Source of the DNA: Cronobacter dublinensis subsp. dublinensis LMG 23823
GTDB lineage: Bacteria; Pseudomonadota; Gammaproteobacteria; Enterobacterales; Enterobacteriaceae
Direction: 5' to 3'
DNA: 64,000 nt
Assembly (NCBI RefSeq): GCF_001277235.1
Contig: NZ_CP012266.1
Span: 1,798,001-1,862,000, forward strand
Part shown: one piece after another, positions 57,352-64,000 of the stretch
Position numbering within the stretch: position 1 is the first letter of the stretch
Layout of the letters: every line of letters starts with the position of its first letter
The notes under the pieces: generated by a model
What the model was told of the DNA's origin: nothing
The model's database searches: none
Seen by the model: the letters and a program-made list of their open reading frames with translations, nothing else
Program-made: the position numbers and the translations under genes

Positions 57352-58281
57352 TTAGTGTTTGAGCCAGTGGTAGATGCGGTCGGTGTTTTCCTGCGAGCAG
57401 AGTCGCGTGCCCTGGTTGATGGTGGCGGCACTGCCGGCGGCCACGCCGTAACGCACCATATCCAGCAGCGGGGCGTCCTGCGCGAGACGCAGCGTCATGG
57501 CGCCGACCATGCTGTCGCCCGCGCCGACGGTGCTCTGGCTTTTCATTGGCGGCGGCACGACCTGCACGCAGTCGCTGCCGTCCACGCCGAGGGCGCCCTG
57601 CGGCCCCAGCGAGACCACCACGCGGCGGGCTTTGCCCTGCTGGACGAGTTCCATGGCGGCCTGACGCACGTCATCCGGCGCGTCGAGAGAACGTTTCACC
57701 AGCGCCGCCAGTTCTTTCTGGTTCGGTTTTACCAGCTCGATATCGCCCACTTCCAGCGCGGCGGCCAGCGCGTCGCCGGAGCTGTCGACAATCAGGCGAA
57801 TACCTTTCTGGCGGGCCGCTTTAATCAGTTGCTGAAGTTTTTCCACGCCGACGCCAGGCGGCAGGCTGCCGCTTATCACCAGGATCGCGCCGGGTTCGAT
57901 CGCCAGCACTTTTTCTTCGAGCTGGCGCAGTTCGTCATCGGTCAGCGCCGCGCCCGGCATCACAAAACGGTACTGCTCGCCGGTCGATTCCACATGCACA
58001 TGAAGATTCTGACGCGTCCAGTCGCGGGCGGAGATGGTTTCCACCGCGACCTGTTCATCATGAAGCAGCGAGACCAGATGCTCGCCGGTGGCGCCACCCG
58101 CCGGGAAGAGGGCGGTCGCGCTGCCGCCCAGGTGAACAATCGCGCGCGCGACGTTAATACCGCCGCCGCCCGGCTCAAACACCGGTGCGCTACAGCGCAG
58201 CTTCCCTTCAGGATAGATTTGCGGCGTAAGCGTGGCGCTGTCGAGCGAGGGCGCCAGCGTAAGCGTATAAATACGGACCAT
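57352..58281 (-). CDS. pfkB: 6-phosphofructokinase II, 309 aa
   Basis: The minor phosphofructokinase, of the ribokinase family. Length equals that of E. coli PfkB. Signature 1 is GGGGINVARAIVHLGGSATALFP near residues 37-58; the C-terminal signature with the anion hole and catalytic Asp is QSTVGAGDSMVGAMTLRLAQ near 250. VVSLGPQGALGVDG is the nucleotide-binding strand. Start MVRIYTLTLAPSLDSATLTP with GGAGGCGAT upstream. ydiZ follows; ydiY lies divergently about 290 bases away. Confidence 0.97.
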   Translation of the reverse strand: MVRIYTLTLAPSLDSATLTPQIYPEGKLRCSAPVFEPGGGGINVARAIVHLGGSATALFPAGGATGEHLVSLLHDEQVAVETISARDWTRQNLHVHVESTGEQYRFVMPGAALTDDELRQLEEKVLAIEPGAILVISGSLPPGVGVEKLQQLIKAARQKGIRLIVDSSGDALAAALEVGDIELVKPNQKELAALVKRSLDAPDDVRQAAMELVQQGKARRVVVSLGPQGALGVDGSDCVQVVPPPMKSQSTVGAGDSMVGAMTLRLAQDAPLLDMVRYGVAAGSAATINQGTRLCSQENTDRIYHWLKH

Positions 58282-58432
58282 ATCGCCTCCATTTTTAAAA
58301 GCTGCCCTAAGCGTAGCATCCGTCAGCCAGACGGTGGATGAATAACGTGCTGATTTTACCTATATCCCGATTTTAATCGGCGCCTTTCCTTTATAAATAA
58401 AAAGCTATTTTTCGGAGTACGCTTATTCTTAA

Positions 58433-58551
58433 ATGTCGAAAGGAATTCATTGCTAAGCCACAGGGCTCTTTTTATAATTCGTTACCTTTCTGTGGGCGGA
58501 TTTTATTGATCCAGAGAAAAAGTTACGGGACCGTAATGGTCCTTTTTTTTG
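58433..58551 (+). promoter_or_regulatory. Structured leader with intrinsic terminator before ydiY (probable attenuator)
   Basis: A 7-codon frame (58433-58456, MSKGIHC) comes first. GCCACAG at about 58457 can pair with CTGTGGGC at about 58491. Then GGGACC-GTAAT-GGTCC is followed by eight T (58526-58550), a perfect intrinsic terminator ending only about 25 bases before the ydiY start. Since no gene ends here on the plus strand, the terminator must act within the ydiY leader. Confidence 0.6.
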
Positions 58552-58573
58552 TTGTATGGACCTGAAAATCAAC

Positions 58574-59332
58574 ATGAAGCTTTTTAAGACAGTACCCCTG
58601 GCAATGCTGCTGGCGGGTGGCGCGCTGCTGAGCCAGCACGCGATGGCTGATAATTCCGTTTTTACTGTCATGGACGATCCTTCCACCGCGAAAAAACCGT
58701 TCGAAGGTAATTTGAACGCGGGTTACCTGGCGCAAACCGGCAACACCAAAAGTTCTTCCTTAACGGCTGACAGCAACCTGACCTGGTATGGCCAGACCAC
58801 CGCATGGTCGCTGTGGGGCAACGCCAGCAACACCTCTTCTAACGACGAACGCTCCTCCGAGAAATACGCGGCAGGCGGACGTAGCCGTGTGAACGTGACC
58901 GATTATGACTATCTGTTTGGTCAGGCAAGCTGGCTGACGGACCGGTATAACGGTTATCGCGAGCGCGACGTGGCGACACTCGGTTACGGTCGCCAGTTCC
59001 TGAACGGCCCGGTTCACAGCCTGCGCTTTGAATTCGGTCCGGGTATTCGTTATGACGAGTACACCAACGGCGATACCAAAACCCAGGGCCTGGGCTATGC
59101 GTCTGGTATCTATACCTGGCAGCTGACCGACAACGCTAAATTCACCCAGGGTGTTTCCGTGTTCGGCTCCGATGATACTAACGTCAACTCCGAAACGGCG
59201 CTGGATGTGGCCATCAACGAGCACTTTGGGCTGAAAGTCGCCTACAACGTGACCTGGAACTCCAGCCCGCCGTCGACGGCGCCGGATCACACCGATACCC
59301 GCACCTCTGTGACGCTGGGTTACCGCATGTAA
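58574..59332 (+). CDS. ydiY: YdiY, DUF481 family outer-membrane protein, 252 aa
   Basis: Start MKLFKTVPLAMLLAGGALLS as in E. coli; an ATG six codons earlier is also in frame and lies closer to the leader terminator. Signal peptide ends around HAMA (residue 26). The mature part is a small beta barrel of alternating strands (GNLNAGYLAQTGNTKSSSLT, WSLWGNASNTSSNDERSSEK, FGPGIRYDEYTNGD), ending LGYRM. E. coli YdiY is acid-inducible; its transport role is unknown. No good ribosome site is visible, consistent with post-transcriptional control. Confidence 0.92.
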   Translation: MKLFKTVPLAMLLAGGALLSQHAMADNSVFTVMDDPSTAKKPFEGNLNAGYLAQTGNTKSSSLTADSNLTWYGQTTAWSLWGNASNTSSNDERSSEKYAAGGRSRVNVTDYDYLFGQASWLTDRYNGYRERDVATLGYGRQFLNGPVHSLRFEFGPGIRYDEYTNGDTKTQGLGYASGIYTWQLTDNAKFTQGVSVFGSDDTNVNSETALDVAINEHFGLKVAYNVTWNSSPPSTAPDHTDTRTSVTLGYRM

Positions 59333-59351
59333 GGCGCTCCGCGCATTATGC

Positions 59352-59382
59352 TAAAGGCTGGCGCTGCCAGCCTTTTTTATGC
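59352..59382 (+). terminator. Intrinsic terminator of ydiY
   Basis: AAGGCTGGC-GCT-GCCAGCCTT stem followed by TTTTATG. Confidence 0.9.
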
Positions 59383-59626
59383 CTCGCTTTTCTCCGCTTT
59401 CTTGCCGCGTCGTCTGCCGGGTTTTTAGCATTGCGTGTCTTTTAAGCAGCATTGCTGTTCTGATTAATCTTTTCTTATTCAACGAATTGCCAGCCATTTC
59501 AGTTTCTTTGAAATCTCCCGACAAATAATTTGACTGTTGAAAAGTGTGATCTGGATCTACCATTCGCATACCGGTGGTGAATAAAACGCCATCCCTTTTT
59601 TATGCTGCAATAAAGAGATAATAAAG

Positions 59627-59854
59627 ATGAATACCATCAAAACTGCTGCTGCCGCGCTGACGCTAAGCGTGCTTTCCTTCAGCGCCTTTGCTGTCCCGAC
59701 TACTGTGAATGCAAAAGACGCCGCCCCGTATGCCGGATGGCGCGCAAGCGATATCGAAGCGGGCTCGATGCTCCAGCCGGGCGCGTCATCGACGGGTCAG
59801 TCAATGAATGACGCGTTTAACGCGCAAACGCTGGTGGCGGGCGACTGGTCCTGA
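59627..59854 (+). CDS. Small exported protein of unknown function, 75 aa
   Basis: ATG with AAAGAGATAATAAAG upstream. Residues 1-22 are a signal peptide (AAAALTLSVLSFSAFA) with cleavage after AFA. The mature 53 residues (VPTTVNAKDAAPYAGWRASD, then GSMLQPGASSTGQSMNDAFN) are polar, Cys-free and probably loosely folded. It recalls small stress-related periplasmic proteins, but it is not of the BhsA type and I cannot name a family. A strong terminator follows, so it is a monocistronic unit. Confidence 0.7.
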   Translation: MNTIKTAAAALTLSVLSFSAFAVPTTVNAKDAAPYAGWRASDIEAGSMLQPGASSTGQSMNDAFNAQTLVAGDWS

Positions 59855-59881
59855 TGGACTCGCTTTTTCCACGCCCGCACT

Positions 59882-59913
59882 AAAAACCGGATCCCGCGAT
59901 CCGGTTTTTTTAT
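59882..59913 (+). terminator. Intrinsic terminator after the small exported protein
   Basis: AAACCGGATC-CCGC-GATCCGGTTT stem with TTTTATT after. Confidence 0.9.
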
Positions 59914-60145
59914 TCCCTCCCGCTCACGCCTTTCTTTTATGTCTGCGTACTCGCTCATTGCTGAGAACCCGCTTGCGTTCATTCTGATAACAATATCGCG
60001 CTGCGCCTGCGTATTTCGCGGTTCTCACGGCGCTCAGGATGGCTGTAAAAATATCCCCATACGGACCAGGCATTTTCATCTGATATTGATTAGTTGCCTA
60101 ATTAAATATGCCGCTTTATGCATCATAAACGCGATAAAATAAACG

Positions 60146-60161
60146 TGTGAAGTTGATCACG
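60146..60161. promoter_or_regulatory. CRP site of the proP P1 promoter
   Basis: TGTGA-AGTTGA-TCACG, one base from full consensus. The same TGTGAAGTTGATCAC string is what I recall from E. coli proP P1, where CRP represses in low osmolarity. Confidence 0.75.
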
Positions 60162-60253
60162 GATTTATTCGCTGTTAGGGTAAAGAAGAGTCAGGCATCT
60201 GAAAACGCAGGTAAGCACATTCAGATGTGTCATTACTAACGGCGGGAAGAGAT

Positions 60254-60264
60254 CCTGCTACGCT
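60254..60264 (+). promoter_or_regulatory. Probable RpoS-type promoter (proP P2) -10
   Basis: CCTGCTACGCTCTTAAA contains TG-N-CTACGCT, close to the extended RpoS -10 (CTAYRCT). It lies about 120 bases before the ATG, in the place of the growth-phase promoter P2 of E. coli. Confidence 0.45.
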
Positions 60265-60380
60265 CTTAAAGGAAGTCTTAGAAAGATAAGCCTTCTTTAT
60301 CGCGAAGGAAGCGGACTGTGGGCGGTAAGTGGCACTTTTGCCACCTCCCGAGTCAAAGAGCGAATTCAATGAGGATGGAT

Positions 60381-61886
60381 ATGAAGCTTAAAAGAAAAAA
60401 AGTAGAACCGATCTCTTTGAGTGACGTCACGATTATTGATGATGCAAAACTTCGTAAAGCGATTACCGCAGCGTCGCTCGGTAATGCCATGGAGTGGTTT
60501 GATTTCGGCGTGTATGGCTTTGTAGCATATGCGCTCGGCAAGGTCTTTTTCCCGGATGCTAACCCCAGCGTGCAGATGATCGCCGCGCTGGCGACGTTTT
60601 CGGTTCCCTTTCTTATCCGTCCGCTTGGCGGGCTGTTCTTCGGTATGCTCGGCGATAAATATGGTCGCCAGAAAATTCTCGCTATCACCATTGTGATTAT
60701 GTCCGTCAGTACATTCTGTATTGGGCTTATTCCGTCGTACGCGACGATTGGCATCTGGGCACCGATCCTGCTGTTGCTATGTAAAATGGCGCAGGGGTTC
60801 TCGGTCGGGGGCGAATATACCGGCGCGTCGATTTTTGTCGCGGAATATTCCCCTGACCGTAAGCGCGGCTTTATGGGCAGTTGGCTGGATTTCGGCTCTA
60901 TCGCGGGCTTCGTGCTCGGCGCGGGTGTCGTGGTGCTGATTTCCGCCATCATGGGCGAAGATAACTTCCTGAGCTGGGGCTGGCGTCTGCCGTTCTTCCT
61001 GGCCTTGCCGCTCGGCCTGATTGGGCTTTATCTGCGCCATGCGCTGGAAGAAACCCCGGCGTTCCAGCAGCATGTCGATAAGCTGGAGCAGGGCGATCGC
61101 GAAGGCCTGCAGCACGGTCCGCGAGTCTCCTTTAAAGAGATTGCGACGAAACACTGGCGCAGCCTGCTGGCGTGTATCGGTCTGGTGATTTCCACCAACG
61201 TGACCTATTACATGCTGCTCACTTACATGCCGAGCTATCTGTCGCATAACCTGCACTATTCAGAAGCGCATGGCGTGCTGATTATTATCGCGATTATGAT
61301 CGGCATGCTGTTTGTGCAGCCGGTGATGGGCCTGCTGAGTGACCGCTTTGGCCGCCGTCCGTTTGTGATTTTCGGCAGTGTGGCGCTGCTGGTGCTGGCA
61401 ATCCCGGCCTTTATCCTGATTAACAGTAACGTGCTTGGCCTGATTTTCTCCGGCCTGCTGATGCTGGCGGTGATCCTGAACTGCTTTACCGGCGTGATGG
61501 CCTCGTCGCTGCCTGCGATGTTCCCGACGCATATTCGCTACAGTGCGCTGGCGAGCGCCTTTAACATTTCCGTGCTGATCGCCGGTCTGACGCCGACCGT
61601 GGCGGCCTGGCTGGTGGAAGGCACCGAAAACCTGATGATGCCAGCGTATTATCTGATGGTAGTCGCGGTCGTTGGCCTGATCACCGGCTTCTCCATGAAA
61701 GAGACCGCTAACCGTCCGCTGAAAGGCGCGACGCCTGCGGCATCGGATATCCAGGAGGCCCGCGAGATCCTGCGTGAGCATCACGACAATATCGAACAGA
61801 AAATTGAAGATATTGATAAAGAGATAGCCGAGTTGCAGGAAAAACGCACCCGTCTCGTCGATCAGCATCCACGTATTAACCAGTAA
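60381..61886 (+). CDS. proP: ProP, osmosensory proline/betaine-proton symporter, 501 aa
   Basis: Imports proline, glycine betaine and ectoine when osmolality rises. Start MKLKRKKVEPISLSDVTIID; GAGGATGG lies upstream. Twelve spans of the MFS metabolite:H+ family with AMEWFDFGVYGFVAYALGKV, the GMLGDKYGRQKIL signature and GEYTGASIFVAEYSPDRKRG. The C-terminal 45 residues (ILREHHDNIEQKIEDIDKEI, then LQEKRTRLV) form the antiparallel coiled coil that tunes the osmotic threshold, so this is a full-length ProP ortholog, not one of the shorter paralogs. In E. coli proP lies in another part of the chromosome. Cronobacter is known for several proP copies. Confidence 0.95.
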   Translation: MKLKRKKVEPISLSDVTIIDDAKLRKAITAASLGNAMEWFDFGVYGFVAYALGKVFFPDANPSVQMIAALATFSVPFLIRPLGGLFFGMLGDKYGRQKILAITIVIMSVSTFCIGLIPSYATIGIWAPILLLLCKMAQGFSVGGEYTGASIFVAEYSPDRKRGFMGSWLDFGSIAGFVLGAGVVVLISAIMGEDNFLSWGWRLPFFLALPLGLIGLYLRHALEETPAFQQHVDKLEQGDREGLQHGPRVSFKEIATKHWRSLLACIGLVISTNVTYYMLLTYMPSYLSHNLHYSEAHGVLIIIAIMIGMLFVQPVMGLLSDRFGRRPFVIFGSVALLVLAIPAFILINSNVLGLIFSGLLMLAVILNCFTGVMASSLPAMFPTHIRYSALASAFNISVLIAGLTPTVAAWLVEGTENLMMPAYYLMVVAVVGLITGFSMKETANRPLKGATPAASDIQEAREILREHHDNIEQKIEDIDKEIAELQEKRTRLVDQHPRINQ

Positions 61887-61889
61887 TCC

Positions 61890-61917
61890 AAAGCCCCTTC
61901 GGGGGCTTTTCTTTTTT
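61890..61917 (+). terminator. Intrinsic terminator of proP
   Basis: AAAGCCCC-TTC-GGGGGCTTTT followed by CTTTTTT. Confidence 0.9.
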
Positions 61918-62088
61918 GCGCTCACCGAGACGGCGCGCATTCACAGGGTTTCCTGCCCGTCTTTTCCTCCACATCATTACAGCGTTTCAGCGTGGCGTTA
62001 GCGCTTTATCCTCAGAAAAATCTTAATCGCTTGATTCTCTCGCGCAGATTGTGAATGATTGCCGCAAGCACACCGGCAATGAATAACA

Positions 62089-62538
62089 ATGAAAAGAACA
62101 TTTATTATCTGCTGCTGTTATATCAGCAGCTTAGGAACCGCCTGCGCTGTGGGTCAGGGGCGCGAATATAATACGTGGTATGAAAAAGACGCGGTCTTGT
62201 ATGACATGACGCAAACTCCGGAGGGCAGCCCCGTGATGCTGAGCATCTCGCAGGCGGGTCGTCACTCGGCCAATATGGTTATCTCGTCACTGACCGTCGG
62301 GAAATGCCCGGCGCAGGCGAGAACGCTCGAAATCAATAATGACATCGTCCCTGCTGAATATGTCTGTACTGAGCATGGCGGCGACAGAGTTGAGCATTAT
62401 CTGATTCGGGATGCTGACAGGGTCAATGCGCTGGTTACAAAGCTGCGTTCAGATTTTACGGTAATGAGCCAGCGGGAAACCAAAATCTGGGCGGCGAATA
62501 TTAAAACGCCGAAGTACGGGATGACACCGCGTCTCTGA
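62089..62538 (+). CDS. Exported protein of unknown function, 149 aa
   Basis: Residues 1-20 are a signal peptide unusually rich in Cys (FIICCCYISSLGTACA). The mature part has strands VLYDMTQTPEGSPVMLSIS and ANMVISSLTVGKCP, and two Cys in GKCPAQ and EYVCTEHGGD placed for a disulfide, then LIRDADRVNALVTKLRSDFT. No lipobox. The family is not recognised. It lies 190 bases before ecotin on the same strand; a shared transcript is possible, and a partner in protease or host defence would be a guess. No strong ribosome site is seen. Confidence 0.6.
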   Translation: MKRTFIICCCYISSLGTACAVGQGREYNTWYEKDAVLYDMTQTPEGSPVMLSISQAGRHSANMVISSLTVGKCPAQARTLEINNDIVPAEYVCTEHGGDRVEHYLIRDADRVNALVTKLRSDFTVMSQRETKIWAANIKTPKYGMTPRL

Positions 62539-62729
62539 GTGTTAAATCGCGCATGCAAAATGCATGGCTTTTTACACTTTGTAAAATAAAGAATACAGCG
62601 AATATCCGGCGAAGGTTTGCGTAAAGGTGACATAAAATACTGCTTATGAATAATATGGTAGTGATTGTCACGGTTTATGAAATTGAGTTCAGTTTTACCG
62701 TGGAGAGAAGAAAATGGAGAAAGCCAATA

Positions 62730-63239
62730 ATGAACAAAATTTCTACGCTGATGTTAAGCCTGCTGGCTGCCGGGTGCATTTCTACCAGCGCATGTGCGGG
62801 TAAAAAACCGGCTGAAAATATCGCGCCTTATCCGGCCGCCGAAAAAGGTATGGTCCGTCAGGTTATTCAGTTGCCGGAGCGCCCGGATGAGTCATCTTAT
62901 AAAGTCGAGCTGATGATTGGGCAAACGCTCGACGTTGACTGCAATAAACATCAGCTGGGCGGAAAATTCGAGCGCAAGACGCTGGAAGGTTGGGGATATG
63001 ACTATTACGTTTTTGAGCCCGCGAAAAACGCTGATGGCTCCGTGATGTTCACCTCAACGATGATGGCGTGCCCGGACGGCAAAAAAGAGAAGAAATTCGT
63101 GACGGCAAACCTCGGTGACGCCGGGATGCAGAACTACAACAGCAAACTGCCGGTGGTGGTGTATACCCCGAAAAATATCGACGTGAAATATCGCCTCTGG
63201 AAAGCAGAAGAGACTTTCAGCACGGCGCAGAAGCAATAA
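62730..63239 (+). CDS. eco: Ecotin, periplasmic serine protease inhibitor, with enlarged reactive loop, 169 aa
   Basis: Inhibits chymotrypsin-fold proteases including neutrophil elastase. Start MNKISTLMLSLLAAGCISTS with GGAGA upstream. Signal cleavage is likely after ACA (residue 23). Family blocks: KIAPYP-like ENIAPYPAAEKGMVRQVIQL, GQTLDVDCNKHQLGG, TLEGWGYDYYVFE and STMMACPDGKKEKKFV. The P1-P1' pair is Met111-Met112 and Cys71-Cys114 is the loop disulfide. Between YYVF and STMM there are 13 residues (EPAKNADGSVMFT) against 7 in E. coli ecotin as I recall it. E. coli eco lies elsewhere in the chromosome. Confidence 0.93.
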   Translation: MNKISTLMLSLLAAGCISTSACAGKKPAENIAPYPAAEKGMVRQVIQLPERPDESSYKVELMIGQTLDVDCNKHQLGGKFERKTLEGWGYDYYVFEPAKNADGSVMFTSTMMACPDGKKEKKFVTANLGDAGMQNYNSKLPVVVYTPKNIDVKYRLWKAEETFSTAQKQ

Positions 63240-63266
63240 AGCTGCATAAAGGATCTTCTTAACATC

Positions 63267-63297
63267 AGGCCGTCGAATATCCGACGGCCTTTTCTTT
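63267..63297 (+). terminator. Intrinsic terminator of eco
   Basis: AGGCCGTCG-AATATC-CGACGGCCT followed by TTTCTTTT. Confidence 0.9.
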
Positions 63298-63583
63298 TGG
63301 TTATCTGTCGTGCGCCACGCCTGCGCGTTTATACCTCAAGCCAGCCCGCCGCAGCCCGATAGTCATGACTGAACCAGTCGCCTGTCGTTGTATCGAGGAT
63401 TTACCCTCTCAACAGCCCTACCAGAATTGGCGTGAAAACCCGTTTGATGGCTCGCGGTAAATTATTTACGCTCGCCATGTTTTCTTTATCCGGTGGGCAG
63501 CACGCTGATTATGCTGCTCTGCGCCCTGAATCCTGCGTTCGCGGGCAAAAGCCGTGCGTTTGCAAACCAGCGAAGGTCACAAC
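63298..63583. other. Stretch between eco and the two-span membrane gene
   Basis: Holds a 31-codon frame (63365-63460, MTEPVACRCIEDLPSQQ onward) without a ribosome site, considered too weak to annotate. The part 63490-63580 translates to hydrophobic and then basic sequence in one frame and might be a gene remnant. Confidence 0.35.
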
Positions 63584-63844
63584 ATGAATAGCAGCCAATA
63601 CTTCTGGGAAGCCTTAAATAGCCCACTTGTTATTAAGCTCGTTCTGGTGCTGCTTATTGCGCTCTGTTGCTACGATATGCTGCGAAAGAGAAGAAAAAAA
63701 CAGCAGCAGCGTTCCGGTGTTATTGTGGACGCCGATGCACGGGAGCGACACGAATGGCGCTATGCCCGCCGGGCGCTGAAGGGCGTGCAGATAATCCTTC
63801 TTGGCTGGTTTTTGTGGACGCTCATCAGGGCGCTGTTAGCGTAA
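63584..63844 (+). CDS. Small two-span membrane protein of unknown function, 86 aa
   Basis: Start MNSSQYFWEALNSPLVIKL, with CGAAGGTCACAAC upstream. Hydrophobic spans at about 14-32 (LVIKLVLVLLIALCCYDML) and 66-84 (VQIILLGWFLWTLIRALLA) flank a strongly basic loop with RKRRKKQQQR. By the positive-inside rule both ends face the periplasm and the loop is cytoplasmic. No family recognised. The next gene starts 25 bases after the stop. Confidence 0.6.
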   Translation: MNSSQYFWEALNSPLVIKLVLVLLIALCCYDMLRKRRKKQQQRSGVIVDADARERHEWRYARRALKGVQIILLGWFLWTLIRALLA

Positions 63845-63869
63845 CGTCGCACCTCTGACAGGGTTTACC

Positions 63870-64000
63870 ATGAATACTGTTTTCTCCGTACTTAATGACA
63901 CTCATATCAATGCCTGCGCGCACCTGTATTGTAAGGTCTACCAGGAAGCGCCGTGGTTCGAAACGTCTGAACTACAGCCCATTATCAGTTTTATTCAGGA
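63870..64000 (+). CDS. Probable GNAT-family N-acetyltransferase, N-terminal part (runs off the window)
   Basis: Starts MNTVFSVLNDTHINACAHLY and continues KVYQEAPWFETSELQPIISF. A first strand and helix with CAHLYCKVYQEAPW is how many GNAT acetyltransferases begin, but the acetyl-CoA loop lies beyond the window. 43 residues are visible. It is 25 bases downstream of the small membrane protein gene and may be cotranscribed. Confidence 0.55.
   Translation, partial: MNTVFSVLNDTHINACAHLYCKVYQEAPWFETSELQPIISFIQ

Larger units (their letters stand above)
59914..60380. promoter_or_regulatory. proP control region
   Basis: About 470 bases without a gene. The conserved CRP site and a probable RpoS-type -10 are listed separately. 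Between them AT-rich sequence (60165-60250) fits the Fis-bound region described for E. coli proP, though I cannot mark individual Fis sites. Confidence 0.55.

Noticed and set aside
63365..63460. 31-codon frame beginning MTEPVACRCIEDLPSQQ
   Set aside because: No ribosome site and no promoter; too short to support without conservation data.
1..64000. CRISPR arrays, tRNA or rRNA genes, insertion sequences
   Set aside because: No regularly spaced direct repeats, cloverleaf-type sequence, ribosomal RNA signature or transposase was seen.

Overview
The window is chromosomal DNA from a GC-rich member of the Enterobacteriaceae, most likely Cronobacter or a close relative. Most of it follows the order of the E. 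coli K-12 segment that runs from yeaO to ydiY (yeaO, yeaN, yeaL, yoaI, yeaK, yeaH, yeaG, mipA, yeaD, gapA, msrB, yeaC, pncA, ansA, sppA, ydjA, selD, topB, ynjH, nudG, xthA, astCADBE, spy, ves, cho, nadE, osmE, katE, cedA, tcyP, ydjM, yniC, yniB, yniA, ydiZ, pfkB, ydiY). The presence of cheV and queH and a proP gene next to ydiY separate it from E. coli. The genus is an inference from gene content, not from any search.

Layout. 1-2.6 kb: the 3' end of arsH, then an AT-rich stretch with small unrecognised genes and a zinc-ribbon microprotein. 2.7-5 kb: a His-rich membrane protein, queH, and a cold-shock gene with its long structured leader and a YmcF-like partner. 5-10 kb: cheV behind a sigma-28-type promoter, flanked by tiny acidic proteins, then a HEAT-repeat protein and a VirK/YbjX protein. 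10-20 kb: the yeaO-to-yeaG block, in which an EAL phosphodiesterase sits where E. coli has two GGDEF genes; yeaGH has a sigma-54-type promoter. 20-32 kb: envelope (mipA, sppA), central metabolism (yeaD, gapA), repair (msrB), NAD and asparagine catabolism (pncA, ansA), selenium (selD) and topB.

32.4-36.2 kb is the clearest accessory island. It holds a 760-residue toxin-like protein with no signal peptide and a lysozyme-like C-terminal domain. Two periplasmic proteins that resemble each other follow it. The C-terminal domain and the two small genes are AT-rich while the first three quarters of the toxin gene is not, as expected for a C-terminal toxin/immunity module swapped onto an older carrier. 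I read it as an orphan contact-dependent (probably type VI secreted) cell-wall effector with two immunity genes.

36.2-64 kb: xthA; the complete arginine succinyltransferase operon astCADBE with a sigma-54 promoter and upstream NtrC- and ArgR-like sites; spy; the SOS genes cho and ydjM with LexA boxes; nadE, osmE, katE, cedA, tcyP; a stand-alone kduD with a KdgR-like operator; sugar phosphatase and kinase genes yniC, yniA and pfkB; ydiY behind an apparent transcription attenuator; proP with its conserved CRP site; an ecotin with an enlarged reactive loop; and the start of a probable GNAT acetyltransferase. No rRNA, tRNA, CRISPR array or insertion sequence was recognised.
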